A stretch of DNA of 64,000 nt from Pseudomonas syringae (lineage in GTDB: Bacteria > Pseudomonadota > Gammaproteobacteria > Pseudomonadales > Pseudomonadaceae): NCBI RefSeq assembly GCF_021605415.1, contig NZ_WKEQ01000004.1:1-64000 (forward strand). Direction: 5' to 3'. A program made the translations under genes and the position numbers. The stretch's first letter is position 1. Every line of letters begins with the position of its first letter. Positions 40,468 through 49,826 of this stretch are shown here, piece after piece. Under the pieces are notes generated by a model, which saw only the letters and a list, made by a program, of their open reading frames with translations, was not told where the DNA came from and did not search any database.

Positions 40468-42305
40468 ACGCCATCCGTACCCTGCTCGTGCTGGCCGGCG
40501 GCCTGTTGTTCGCCGGGCTGGCCTGCGCCGCCCCGCAACACGCCCTGACCCTGTACAACGAGCCGCCGAAATACCCGGCCAATTTCAAGCATTTCGATTA
40601 CGTGAACCCCGATGCGCCGAAGGGCGGGACTTTCCGTCAGGCCGGTTTCGGCGGCTTCGACAGCCTCAACCCGTTCATCAGCAAGGGCGTACCGGCGGAA
40701 GATGTCGGCATGATTTACGACACCTTGGCCAAACAGAGTCTCGATGAACCGTTCACCGAATACGGCTTGATCGCCGGCAAGATCGAAAAAGCCCCGGACA
40801 ACAGTTGGGTACGCTTCTATCTGCGCCCCGAAGCTCGTTTTCAGGATGGTCACCCGATTCGCGCCGAAGACGTGGTATTCAGCTTCCAGACCCTGATCAA
40901 AGACGGTGCGCCAATGTTTCGCGGGTACTACGCCGACGTCGCAGAAGTCATTGCCGAAGATCCGCTCAAGGTGCTGTTCAAGTTCAAACACAGCAACAAC
41001 CGTGAGCTGCCATTGATTCTCGGCCAGTTGCCGGTGCTGCCGAAACACTGGTGGGCCAATCGGGATTTCACCAAAGGCAATCTGGAAATCCCTCTCGGCA
41101 GCGGGCCGTACAAAGTCACTGACGTGAAGGCCGGGCGTTCCGTGCGATACGAACGGGTCAAGGACTACTGGGGCAAGGATCTGCCGGTCAACCGTGGCTT
41201 TTATAACTTCGACGTAATGACCACCGATTATTACCGCGACAACACCGTCGCACTGGAAGCCTTGAAGGCCGGCCAGTTCGACTACTGGCTGGAAATGACC
41301 GCGAAGAACTGGGCCAACGCCTACAACATTCCGGCTGTGACCGAGGGCCGGTTGATCAAGGAACAGATTGCCAACGGCAACCCGACCGGTATGCAGGGAT
41401 TCGTCTTCAACCTGCGCCGCCCGGTATTTCAGGATGTGCGGGTGCGCCGGGCCTTGAGCCTGTTGCTGGATTTCGAGTGGACCAACAAGCAACTGTTCAA
41501 CGGTGCCTATGCACGCACTCGCAGCTATTTCGAAAACTCGGAAATGGCCGCCACGGGTCTGCCGGATGCCGAGCAACGGGCAATCCTCGACCCGTTCCGC
41601 AAACAACTGCCGGCTCAGGTATTCAGCGAAGCTTTCGAGAACCCGAAAACCGACGCCAGCGGCATGATCCGCAGCCAGCAACGCGAGGCCTATCAATTAC
41701 TGCAAGAGGCCGGGTGGAAGATCGTCGACGACAAAATGGTCGACGCCACCGGCAAACCGGTGAGCCTGGAGTTCCTGCTCGCACAGACCGAGTTCGAACG
41801 TGTGCTGCTGCCGTTCAAGCGCAACCTCGCCGACCTCGGGATTGATCTGGTAATCCGCCGGGTCGACGTCTCTCAATACATCAACCGCGTGCGCTCCCGG
41901 GACTTCGACATGATCGTCGGCGGCTTTCCGCAGTCTAATTCGCCGGGCAACGAGCAGCGTGAGTTCTGGATGAGCGCCGCTGCCGACAAAGCCAGCAGCC
42001 GCAACTCCATGGGCCTGAAAGACCCGGTCGTCGATCATTTGGTGGAAAGCCTGATCAACGCCGATTCGCGGCAAAGCCTGGTGGCCCACGCGCGCGCCCT
42101 CGACCGGGTGCTGCAATGGGGGTATTACGTGATCCCCAACTGGCACATCAAGACCTGGCGCGTGGCCTACTGGAATCACATCGGCCATCCCAAGGTCTCG
42201 GCCAAATATGACATCGGCATAGCAACGTGGTGGATCAAACCCGACGCGGCGCCGGCCAAGGAAGTCGAAACCCAACTGCAGGCCGCTCCTGCGGGCACGG
42301 AGTAA
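40464..42305 (+). CDS. nppA2: Second periplasmic peptide-binding protein, YejA/NppA2-like
   Basis: A 613-residue paralogue of the preceding gene with the same landmarks: PAHFKHFDY-like start, [45 protein letters not shown] and DFEWTN. Signal peptide is [20 protein letters not shown]. Tandem binding proteins feeding one transporter broaden the range of peptides accepted. ATG at 40464 overlaps the previous stop, with GGAG 8 bases upstream. The permease gene starts 4 bases downstream. Confidence 0.88.
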   Translation: MNAIRTLLVLAGGLLFAGLACAAPQHALTLYNEPPKYPANFKHFDYVNPDAPKGGTFRQAGFGGFDSLNPFISKGVPAEDVGMIYDTLAKQSLDEPFTEYGLIAGKIEKAPDNSWVRFYLRPEARFQDGHPIRAEDVVFSFQTLIKDGAPMFRGYYADVAEVIAEDPLKVLFKFKHSNNRELPLILGQLPVLPKHWWANRDFTKGNLEIPLGSGPYKVTDVKAGRSVRYERVKDYWGKDLPVNRGFYNFDVMTTDYYRDNTVALEALKAGQFDYWLEMTAKNWANAYNIPAVTEGRLIKEQIANGNPTGMQGFVFNLRRPVFQDVRVRRALSLLLDFEWTNKQLFNGAYARTRSYFENSEMAATGLPDAEQRAILDPFRKQLPAQVFSEAFENPKTDASGMIRSQQREAYQLLQEAGWKIVDDKMVDATGKPVSLEFLLAQTEFERVLLPFKRNLADLGIDLVIRRVDVSQYINRVRSRDFDMIVGGFPQSNSPGNEQREFWMSAAADKASSRNSMGLKDPVVDHLVESLINADSRQSLVAHARALDRVLQWGYYVIPNWHIKTWRVAYWNHIGHPKVSAKYDIGIATWWIKPDAAPAKEVETQLQAAPAGTE

Positions 42306-42309
42306 TCAG

Positions 42310-43383
42310 ATGCTGGCGTACATTTTTCGGCGACTGCTACTGATCATCCCGACCCTGTTCGGCATCCTGCTGATCAACTTTGTGATCATTCAGGCCGCGC
42401 CCGGCGGGCCGGTTGAACAGATGATCGCCAAGCTCGAAGGCTTCGAAGGCGCCACCAGTCGCATCGCTGGCGGCGGTGCCGAAGTATCGGTGGCGGGCTC
42501 GGCCTATCGCGGCGCACAGGGGCTGGATCCGGCGCTGGTGAAGGAAATCGAGAAGATGTACGGCTTCGACAAGTCGGCGCCGGAACGTCTGTGGATCATG
42601 GTCAAGAATTACGCACGCCTGGACTTCGGTGACAGCTTTTTCCGCGACGCCAAGGTCATCGACCTGATCAAGGAAAAACTGCCGGTGTCGGTCTCGCTCG
42701 GGCTGTGGAGCACGCTGATCATGTACCTGGTCTCTATCCCTTTGGGGATCGCCAAAGCCACCCGGCACGGCAGTCATTTCGATGTCTGGACCAGTTCGGC
42801 GATCATCATCGGCTATGCGATCCCGGCGTTCCTCTTTGCGATTCTGTTAATCGTGGTGTTTGCCGGGGGCAGTTATCTGGACTGGTTCCCCTTGCGCGGT
42901 TTGACCTCGAACAACTTCGATGAATTAAGCATGGGCGGCAAGATTCTCGACTATTTCTGGCACCTGGCCTTGCCGGTGACGGCACTGGTGATCGGCAACT
43001 TCGCGACCATGACCCTGCTGACCAAAAACAGCTTCCTCGACGAGATCAACAAACAGTACGTAGTGACCGCCAAGGCCAAGGGCCTGACCCGCCACCGCGT
43101 GCTTTACGGTCACGTGTTCCGCAACGCCATGCTGCTGGTGATTGCCGGTTTCCCGTCAGCGTTCATCGGCATCTTCTTCACCGGCTCGTTGCTGGTCGAA
43201 GTGATTTTCTCCCTCGACGGGTTGGGTCTCATGAGTTTCGAAGCCGCGATCAACCGCGACTACCCGGTGGTGTTCGGTACGCTGTTCATCTTCACGCTGC
43301 TCGGGCTGGTGGTGAAGCTGATCGGCGACCTCACCTACACCCTGGTCGATCCGCGCATCGACTTCGAAAGCCGGGAGCATTGA
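42310..43383 (+). CDS. nppB: ABC transporter permease, YejB/NppB-like
   Basis: 357 residues with six membrane spans and a large periplasmic loop at about residues 35-120, as in YejB. The N-terminus [18 protein letters not shown] is the standard DppB-type start. The cytoplasmic coupling EAA-like motif is [20 protein letters not shown]. It forms the translocation channel together with the next gene product. Tightly spaced: 4 bases from the binding protein gene, one base from nppC. Confidence 0.92.
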   Translation: MLAYIFRRLLLIIPTLFGILLINFVIIQAAPGGPVEQMIAKLEGFEGATSRIAGGGAEVSVAGSAYRGAQGLDPALVKEIEKMYGFDKSAPERLWIMVKNYARLDFGDSFFRDAKVIDLIKEKLPVSVSLGLWSTLIMYLVSIPLGIAKATRHGSHFDVWTSSAIIIGYAIPAFLFAILLIVVFAGGSYLDWFPLRGLTSNNFDELSMGGKILDYFWHLALPVTALVIGNFATMTLLTKNSFLDEINKQYVVTAKAKGLTRHRVLYGHVFRNAMLLVIAGFPSAFIGIFFTGSLLVEVIFSLDGLGLMSFEAAINRDYPVVFGTLFIFTLLGLVVKLIGDLTYTLVDPRIDFESREH

Positions 43384-43384
43384 G

Positions 43385-44404
43385 ATGAACCTGTCCCCCC
43401 TCAATCGCCGACGATTCGAACTGTTCAAGGCCAACAAGCGTGGCTGGTGGTCGCTCTGGCTGTTCCTGATCCTGTTCGGCCTGAGCCTCGGCGCCGAACT
43501 GATTGCCAACGACAAGCCGCTGGTGGTGCATTACGACAACAACTGGTATTTCCCGGCGATCAAGCGTTACCCGGAAACGACCTTCGGCGGCGAATTCCCA
43601 TTGGAGGCCAACTACAAGAGTCCGTACATCCGCGAACTGCTCAAGGCCAAGGATGCGTGGGTGTTGTGGGCGCCGATTCCGTTCAGCTACCAAAGCATCA
43701 ACTACGACCTGAAGGTTCCGGCACCGGCGCCGCCATCGGCGGACAACTGGCTGGGCACTGATGATCAGGGCCGCGACGTACTGGCGCGAGTGATTTACGG
43801 CTTCCGCATTTCGGTGCTGTTCGCCCTGACCCTGACCATTGCCAGTTCAATCATCGGCGTGATCGCCGGAGCCTTGCAGGGTTTCTATGGCGGCTGGGTC
43901 GATCTGGCCGGGCAGCGTTTCCTGGAGATCTGGTCGGGGCTGCCGGTGCTGTACCTGCTGATTATTCTGGCCAGTTTCGTGCAGCCGAATTTCTGGTGGC
44001 TGTTGGGGATCATGCTCCTGTTCTCATGGATGAGCCTGGTGGACGTAGTGCGCGCCGAGTTCCTGCGCGGGCGCAACCTTGAATACGTGCGCGCCGCCCG
44101 GGCGTTGGGCATGCAGAACGGCGCGATCATGTTCCGGCACATTTTGCCCAATGCGATGGTCTCGACCATGACCTTCATGCCGTTCATCCTCACCGGCGCC
44201 ATCGGCACGTTGACCGCACTGGATTTCCTCGGCTTTGGCCTGCCTGCTGGCAGTGCGTCGCTGGGTGAACTGGTGGCGCAAGGCAAATCCAACCTGCAAG
44301 CTCCGTGGCTGGGCATGAGCGCGTTTGCGGTGCTGGCCCTGATGTTGAGCCTTTTGGTGTTCATCGGCGAATCCGCCCGCGATGCCTTCGACCCGAGGAA
44401 GTGA
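43385..44404 (+). CDS. nppC: ABC transporter permease, YejE/NppC-like
   Basis: 339 residues. An N-terminal extension with one span (WWSLWLFLILFGLSLGAELI) and a periplasmic loop carrying the YejE motif NWYFPAIKRYPETTFGGEFP precede a DppC-type core (LGTDDQGRDVLARVIYGFRI; EAA loop EYVRAARALGMQNGAIMFRH). Partner of the YejB-like permease. Stop lies just before the ATPase gene. Confidence 0.92.
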   Translation: MNLSPLNRRRFELFKANKRGWWSLWLFLILFGLSLGAELIANDKPLVVHYDNNWYFPAIKRYPETTFGGEFPLEANYKSPYIRELLKAKDAWVLWAPIPFSYQSINYDLKVPAPAPPSADNWLGTDDQGRDVLARVIYGFRISVLFALTLTIASSIIGVIAGALQGFYGGWVDLAGQRFLEIWSGLPVLYLLIILASFVQPNFWWLLGIMLLFSWMSLVDVVRAEFLRGRNLEYVRAARALGMQNGAIMFRHILPNAMVSTMTFMPFILTGAIGTLTALDFLGFGLPAGSASLGELVAQGKSNLQAPWLGMSAFAVLALMLSLLVFIGESARDAFDPRK

Positions 44405-44405
44405 A

Positions 44406-46016
44406 ATGAATCAGGATAATCTGATCGAAGTGCGTGACCTCGCCGTCGAATTCGTCGTTGGCGAGCGCGTACAGCGAGTGGTCGAAGGCGTCAGTTTCGA
44501 CATCAAGCGCGGCGAAACCCTGGCGCTGGTCGGCGAAAGCGGCTCGGGCAAATCGGTCACGGCGCACTCGATCCTGCGCCTGCTGCCCTACCCGCTCGCT
44601 CGCCATCCCGCCGGCACCATCAACTACTCAGGGCAAAACCTGCTGGAGCTCAAAGAGAAGACCCTCCGCCACATCCGAGGCAACCGGATCGCGATGATCT
44701 TTCAGGAGCCGATGACCTCGCTCAATCCGCTGCACTCCATCGAGAAGCAGATCAACGAGGTACTCGGCATCCACAAGGGCCTGTCCGGCAAAGTCGCGAC
44801 CAAACGCACGCTGGAGCTGCTGGAGATGGTCGGCATCCCCGAACCGCACAAGCGCCTGAAGGCTTTACCTCACGAACTGTCCGGCGGCCAGCGTCAGCGA
44901 GTGATGATCGCCATGGCCCTGGCCAACGAGCCGGAGCTGCTGATCGCCGACGAACCGACCACCGCGCTGGACGTGACCGTTCAGCTGAAAATCCTCGATT
45001 TGCTCAAGGAATTGCAGGCTCGCCTGGGCATGGCGTTGTTACTGATCAGTCACGATTTGAACCTTGTGCGAAGAATTGCGCATCGCGTATGTGTCATGCA
45101 GCGCGGTTGCATCGTCGAACAGGCATCGTGCGAAGAGCTGTTCCGTTCGCCGCAGCATCCGTACACTCGGGAATTACTCGGCGCGGAGCCAAGCGGAGGC
45201 CCCGCGAGCAATAAAATCGGGCCGCCGCTGCTTGAGGTCGAGGACCTGAAAGTCTGGTTCCCGATCAAGAAAGGCCTGCTCAAGCGCACGGTGGATCACG
45301 TCAAGGCAGTGGATGGCATCAATTTCAGCCTGCCCCAGGGTCAGACATTGGGGATTGTGGGGGAAAGCGGTTCCGGCAAATCCACCCTCGGCCTGGCGAT
45401 TTTGCGCTTGATCGGCAGCAAGGGCGGCATCCGTTTTGAAGGCAAGCAGCTAGACTGCCTGACGCAGAACGAGGTTCGCCCGTTGCGTCGGGAGATGCAG
45501 GTGGTGTTTCAGGATCCGTATGGCAGTTTGAGCCCGCGGATGTGTGTGAGTGACATCGTTGGCGAAGGGCTGCGGATCCACGGGATCGGCACTCCCGCCG
45601 AACGCGAGGCGGCGATTATCGCCGCACTGAAGGAGGTAGGCCTGGATCCGGAAACCCGGAACCGCTACCCCCACGAATTTTCCGGTGGGCAGCGCCAGCG
45701 AATCGCCATTGCCCGAGCGTTAGTGCTCAAACCGGCGCTGATCCTGCTGGACGAGCCGACTTCGGCCCTCGACCGGACGGTTCAGCGGCAAGTGGTGGAG
45801 CTGTTGCGTTCACTGCAAGCCAAGTACAACCTGACGTATTTGTTCATCAGCCATGACCTGGCTGTCGTCAAAGCGCTGAGCCACCAGCTGATGGTGGTCA
45901 AGCATGGCCAAGTGGTCGAACAGGGAGATGCGCAAAGTATTTTTGCCGCCCCCCAACATCCGTATACACAGCAGTTGCTGGAAGCCGCTTTTTTGGCACC
46001 AGCCACTGCGCAATAA
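44406..46016 (+). CDS. nppD: ABC transporter ATP-binding protein with two ATPase domains, YejF/NppD-like
   Basis: 536 residues with two complete nucleotide-binding domains. The first has Walker [10 protein letters not shown], signature [12 protein letters not shown] and Walker [13 protein letters not shown]. The second has Walker [12 protein letters not shown], signature [12 protein letters not shown] and Walker [13 protein letters not shown]. It energises uptake of peptides and peptide-conjugated antibiotics. The ATG at 44406 lies one base after the nppC stop and is chosen over an upstream overlapping frame. fabI follows by 19 bases on the same strand. Confidence 0.93.
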   Translation: MNQDNLIEVRDLAVEFVVGERVQRVVEGVSFDIKRGETLALVGESGSGKSVTAHSILRLLPYPLARHPAGTINYSGQNLLELKEKTLRHIRGNRIAMIFQEPMTSLNPLHSIEKQINEVLGIHKGLSGKVATKRTLELLEMVGIPEPHKRLKALPHELSGGQRQRVMIAMALANEPELLIADEPTTALDVTVQLKILDLLKELQARLGMALLLISHDLNLVRRIAHRVCVMQRGCIVEQASCEELFRSPQHPYTRELLGAEPSGGPASNKIGPPLLEVEDLKVWFPIKKGLLKRTVDHVKAVDGINFSLPQGQTLGIVGESGSGKSTLGLAILRLIGSKGGIRFEGKQLDCLTQNEVRPLRREMQVVFQDPYGSLSPRMCVSDIVGEGLRIHGIGTPAEREAAIIAALKEVGLDPETRNRYPHEFSGGQRQRIAIARALVLKPALILLDEPTSALDRTVQRQVVELLRSLQAKYNLTYLFISHDLAVVKALSHQLMVVKHGQVVEQGDAQSIFAAPQHPYTQQLLEAAFLAPATAQ

Positions 46017-46035
46017 CCTGAAAGAGGAGCAACAC

Positions 46036-46830
46036 ATGGGTTTTCTCGCCGGTAAGCGCGTACTGATCGTCGGTGTCGCCAGCAAGCTGTCCATCGCATC
46101 CGGCATCGCTGCCGCCATGCATCGCGAGGGCGCTGAGCTTGCCTTCACTTATCAGAACGACAAACTGAAAGGTCGTGTTGAAGAGTTCGCACAAGGCTGG
46201 GGCTCGAGCCCTGAGCTGTGCTTCCCGTGCGACGTGGCCAGCGATGAAGAAATCGCCAAGGTCTTCGAAGCACTGAGCAAGAAGTGGGACGGCCTGGACT
46301 GCATCGTGCACTCCGTTGGTTTCGCCCCGGGTGACCAACTGGACGGCGACTTCACCGAAGCCACCACCCGTGACGGCTTCCGCATCGCTCACGACATCAG
46401 CGCTTACAGCTTCGTGGCTCTGGCCAAGGCTGGCCGCGAAATGATGAAAGGCCGCAACGGCAGCCTGCTGACCCTGTCGTACCTGGGCGCCGAGCGCACC
46501 ATGCCGAACTACAACGTGATGGGCATGGCCAAGGCTTCGCTGGAAGCCGGCGTGCGTTACCTGGCCGGCTCCCTGGGCCCGGACGGTACTCGCGTCAACT
46601 GCGTATCGGCCGGCCCGATCCGCACCCTCGCCGCTTCCGGCATCAAGAACTTCCGCAAGATGCTGGCCGCCAACGAAGCGCAAACCCCGCTGCGTCGCAA
46701 CGTCACCATCGACGAAGTCGGCAACGCCGGCGCCTTCCTGTGCTCCGACCTGGCGTCGGGCATCAGCGGCGAAATCATGTACGTGGACGGCGGCTTCAAC
46801 ACCACCGCCATGGGCAACATCGAAGAGTGA
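46036..46830 (+). CDS. fabI: Enoyl-[acyl-carrier-protein] reductase (NADH), FabI
   Basis: 264 residues, short-chain dehydrogenase fold. It catalyses the final reduction in each cycle of fatty acid elongation and is the triclosan target. The cofactor motif is [14 protein letters not shown]. Catalytic residues are Tyr149 and Tyr159-x6-Lys166 ([20 protein letters not shown]). The strong ribosome-binding site AGAGGAG and the clear terminator show that the start and the transcript end are secure. It is placed right behind the peptide importer operon, as in P. aeruginosa. Confidence 0.96.
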   Translation: MGFLAGKRVLIVGVASKLSIASGIAAAMHREGAELAFTYQNDKLKGRVEEFAQGWGSSPELCFPCDVASDEEIAKVFEALSKKWDGLDCIVHSVGFAPGDQLDGDFTEATTRDGFRIAHDISAYSFVALAKAGREMMKGRNGSLLTLSYLGAERTMPNYNVMGMAKASLEAGVRYLAGSLGPDGTRVNCVSAGPIRTLAASGIKNFRKMLAANEAQTPLRRNVTIDEVGNAGAFLCSDLASGISGEIMYVDGGFNTTAMGNIEE

Positions 46831-46846
46831 TCTTCGGTTAGCCGAT

Positions 46847-46876
46847 AAAAACCCGCCGCTGCCGGCGGGTTTTTTT
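46847..46876 (+). terminator. Rho-independent terminator after fabI
   Basis: Stem AAAAACCCGCCG / CGGCGGGTTTTT with loop CTGC and a continuing T run, 17 bases after the fabI stop. The following 180 bases to the next gene hold no supported feature. Confidence 0.9.
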
Positions 46877-47054
46877 ATGGGTTCAGGATCGGCAAACAGC
46901 GGATGAATCGGTTGCTCGCGGTGACTGTAACGCGGCATGATCAAGCCGCCGCTCGAACGCCCCCAACAACTGTCGGCACAAGTGATACGCCGCGAGCCGT
47001 TGGTGCTGATCCGCTGGGGATTCTTCAAAACCACCGTCGATTGAGACCTGAGCC

Positions 47055-47480
47055 ATGCAACTGAGTCCTTTCCATCTGGCCATTCCCGTTTATGACCTGG
47101 CCGCCGCACGACACTTTTACCGCGAGGTGTTTGGCCTCGAAGAAGGTCGCTCAAGCGATCACTGGGTCGATTTCAACTTTTTCGGCCATCAATTGGTCAT
47201 TCACCTGGCACCGAAGAATGCCTCCCAGGAGGCCGCGCACACCAATGCGGTAGATGGCCATGACGTGCCAGTGCCGCATTTTGGCGTGGTGTTGGGGATG
47301 GATGAGTGGCATGCGCTGGCCAAGCGTTTGAAGTCGCTGGAAACCAGATTCGTGATTGAACCGGGGATCCGTTTTCAAGGGCTGGTCGGTGAACAAGCGA
47401 CGATGTTCCTGTTCGACCCGTGTGGCAATGCGCTGGAGTTCAAGGCATTCAAAGACATCGGGCAATTGTTTGCCAAGTGA
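47055..47480 (+). CDS. VOC family (glyoxalase/dioxygenase-fold) protein
   Basis: 141 residues. Two beta-alpha-beta-beta-beta modules are visible: [20 protein letters not shown] at the start and [20 protein letters not shown] in the second half, ending [15 protein letters not shown] with the metal-site Glu. Likely metal ligands are His7, one mid-protein His and Glu near residue 131. The group includes dioxygenases and resistance proteins; the substrate is unknown. Stand-alone gene. Confidence 0.82.
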   Translation: MQLSPFHLAIPVYDLAAARHFYREVFGLEEGRSSDHWVDFNFFGHQLVIHLAPKNASQEAAHTNAVDGHDVPVPHFGVVLGMDEWHALAKRLKSLETRFVIEPGIRFQGLVGEQATMFLFDPCGNALEFKAFKDIGQLFAK

Positions 47481-47501
47481 TATGCGCTTGCATTTGTCTG
47501 T

Positions 47502-47528
47502 GTAGGCGCTGCCGAAGACTGCGCCTAC
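47502..47528. repeat. Short REP hairpin
   Basis: GTAGGCGC (47502-47509) / GCGCCTAC (47521-47528) around TGCCGAAGACT, between the convergent VOC and diguanylate cyclase genes. Confidence 0.55.
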
Positions 47529-47550
47529 CCAGGGTTTGCGTGTATCGAAA

Positions 47551-48516
47551 TCAGCGGCGTTTCAAGGCTTGTTTATGCGCATACATCGCGCCGTCCGCGT
47601 CGGCCAGGAGGCGATCGACCGTGTCATGCCGCTTCGCGTCGTACTCGATCTGGCCGACGCTGAAGCGGATGTCGTAACCCCGTTGCAACCTCGCATTGCG
47701 CTCCTCGAGGATTTCCTTGAGCCGGGCCATGATCGCGGTGGTTTCGACGTGGCTGGATCCGGTCAACAACGCGACGAATTCATCGCCGCCCAGGCGGCCG
47801 ACCACGTCACTTTCGCGAAACGCGATGCGCAACACATCGGCGAAGGTCTTCAGCGCGCCGTCGCCTTCGGCGTGGCCGTACAGGTCGTTGATCTGCTTGA
47901 AATCGTTGAGGTCGAAAAACAGTAGCGTTGCCGGACGATGCAATCGTACGCAGGCATCGAGCGCATGCTGGGCGAGCATTTTGAAGCCACGACGGTTGGA
48001 CAGCAGCGTCAGCTCATCCATGCTCGCCATTTGCACCGCCACCAGCTCCTGTTCGGCCATCCCGGCCAGGTCACGCAACAAACCGCGCTCTTCGTCGTCG
48101 AGTTCGCGAGGTTTGGTGTCGATCAGGCACAGCGTGCCCATCTTGTTGCCGTTGGCGACAGTGAGCGGATAACCGGCATAGAAGCGGATCTTGGGTTCGC
48201 CGATGACCAACGGATTGTCATGGAAGCGCTCGTCCTGCCTCGCGTCCGGCACCAGCAACAGTTCGTTCTTGAGAATTGCATGCCCACAGAAGGACACATC
48301 GCGCGGCGTTTCGCTGGCGTCCAGGCCGATGCAGGACTTGAACCACTGACGATCGCTGTCCACCAGGGTGACGAGTGCAATTGGCACATTGAACAAGCGT
48401 TTGGCCAGGCGGGTGAGCCGGTCGAAGCGTTCCTCAGGCGCGGAATCGAGGACGTTAAGCCCATGCAACGCTTGAATTCGGGCAGGTTCGTTGGCGGGTT
48501 TGCGCGGGGCCAGCAT
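47551..48516 (-). CDS. Diguanylate cyclase with GAF sensor domain
   Basis: 321 residues. A GAF domain at about 20-160 (FDRLTRLAKRLFNVPIALVT; SFCGHAILKNELLLVPDA; FYAGYPLTVANGNKMGTLCL) is followed by a GGDEF domain at about 170-320. The active-site motif GGDEF is intact (RLGGDEFVALL) and an RxxD inhibitory site (RESD) lies exactly five residues before it, so product inhibition by cyclic di-GMP is expected. No membrane segment, so it is a cytoplasmic enzyme. I chose the ATG at 48516 (MLAPRKPANEP), 8 bases after GGAG. Confidence 0.9.
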   Translation of the reverse strand: MLAPRKPANEPARIQALHGLNVLDSAPEERFDRLTRLAKRLFNVPIALVTLVDSDRQWFKSCIGLDASETPRDVSFCGHAILKNELLLVPDARQDERFHDNPLVIGEPKIRFYAGYPLTVANGNKMGTLCLIDTKPRELDDEERGLLRDLAGMAEQELVAVQMASMDELTLLSNRRGFKMLAQHALDACVRLHRPATLLFFDLNDFKQINDLYGHAEGDGALKTFADVLRIAFRESDVVGRLGGDEFVALLTGSSHVETTAIMARLKEILEERNARLQRGYDIRFSVGQIEYDAKRHDTVDRLLADADGAMYAHKQALKRR

Positions 48517-48763
48517 CACATACTCCATTCGCATCGGTGCCCGTTAGCGTAGCCTGATTCATCGACGCTCACACCCCGTTGTCGTGGCGGCGATGGACAT
48601 GATGCCCGGGCAGGCAATAATCGCGCTGCACCACGCCCGTTCAGGATCACAGCGACGGCTGTTTAGCATCGTGTGGCGGGTTCGACAGGAGGGTTATCGA
48701 TTAGACAGGGTTTTTGCCGACCAAGGGCATTACACTGCGGCTTGGTCTACCGGGGATGAAACC

Positions 48764-49597
48764 ATGAAACATGCTGCCGCCAGGAACCCTGAAAAAGCCC
48801 CACGCTTCTGGCGTGACGATGCCGTGCCTTTCATTGAGGCCCGTGCCATCGCCGATGGCCGCGAGGTCTGCTATGCCCGCCATTCCCACGCACACTTCTC
48901 AATCGGCGCGATCACTTCCGGGCGCAGCACGTACGTGCATGAGCAATCGCAGTTCGAAGTCGCGGCGGGCACCGTGGTGCTGATGAACCCGGGCGATGTG
49001 CATGCGTGTAATCCGATCGATGATCAACCGTGGTCGTACCTGATGCTCTACGTCGAAACACCGTGGTTGACGGATTTGCAGCATCAATTGGGGCTCAGCG
49101 CAGCGCTTGAATTCCGGCGCTTTTCCACCACTCATCTGAATGACGCCGCTCTGTTCAGCGACCTTGCGGAGTTATATGGCGTGCTGGTCGACGAGCAGCA
49201 AGACGTACTGCGCAAAGAAAGCGCCGCCGTGGAGTTTTTCGGGGGGCTGCACCTGCGGCTGAACTCGCCTGAACCACCACTGCGCGAGCCGAACTTCAAG
49301 CTTGAACGCGCCGCCGATTTCATTCGCGAACACTGCACCGAAATGCTGGTCCTCGACGACATTTGCGCCGCAGCGCAGCTATCACCCTCGTACCTGATCC
49401 GCGCTTTCAGACAGCATTTCGGCATGACGCCCCATGCCTTTCTGGTCAATCAGCGCATTCAGTTCGCCCGCACACGCCTGCGTGATGGCCAGTTGATTGC
49501 CGACGTGGCGCTGGAAGCGGGGTTCGCCGACCAGGCGCATTTTCAACGGACATTCAAACAGTATCTGGCGGCGACACCGGGGCAATATCGCGCCTGA
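48764..49597 (+). CDS. AraC family transcriptional regulator
   Basis: 277 residues. The N-terminal cupin-like ligand-binding domain (ARHSHAHFSIGAITSGRSTY; VVLMNPGDVHACNP) is followed by two helix-turn-helix motifs in the last 100 residues (DDICAAAQLSPSYLIRAFRQ; IADVALEAGFADQAHFQRTF, ending YLAATPGQYRA). I chose ATG 48764 because it begins the similarity; an upstream frame extends without support. Regulators of this subgroup are often found beside LysE exporter genes. Here a LysE gene lies 4 kb downstream, separated by a large toxin-like gene. Confidence 0.85.
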   Translation: MKHAAARNPEKAPRFWRDDAVPFIEARAIADGREVCYARHSHAHFSIGAITSGRSTYVHEQSQFEVAAGTVVLMNPGDVHACNPIDDQPWSYLMLYVETPWLTDLQHQLGLSAALEFRRFSTTHLNDAALFSDLAELYGVLVDEQQDVLRKESAAVEFFGGLHLRLNSPEPPLREPNFKLERAADFIREHCTEMLVLDDICAAAQLSPSYLIRAFRQHFGMTPHAFLVNQRIQFARTRLRDGQLIADVALEAGFADQAHFQRTFKQYLAATPGQYRA

Positions 49598-49826
49598 GTG
49601 TTGATTGCCAGCACCCGCCTCACCTGTAAAGAAATGTCGCAAAAGTTGATACTCGACATTCAGCGCATTTACGGCAGCCACGCGTTTATTTTTCCACCAT
49701 TACATATAACGTCATATATAAAACAGCCACTTCGTCAAACGGATCAACGTACTATCGCCGTCGCTGAATATCAGCCTGACTTTCACGGCCACGTATTTAT
49801 TCAACAACGAAGACGGAACTTCTTAT
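49598..49826. other. AT-rich spacer upstream of the toxin-like gene
   Basis: The 229 bases between araC and the toxin-like gene are notably AT-rich around 49690-49730 (TTATTTTTCC, CATATAACGTCATATATAAA), unlike other spacers in the window. This would serve as promoter sequence and is compatible with acquired DNA. No HrpL-type box or other known operator was found. Confidence 0.5.

Noticed and set aside
46883..47056. A 57-codon minus-strand frame between fabI and the VOC gene
   Set aside because: No recognisable family and no clear ribosome-binding site. Coding is possible but not supported.
49598..49826. Search for an HrpL box (GGAAC-N15/16-CCAC) before the toxin-like gene
   Set aside because: No matching pair was found, so a type III effector promoter is not supported.
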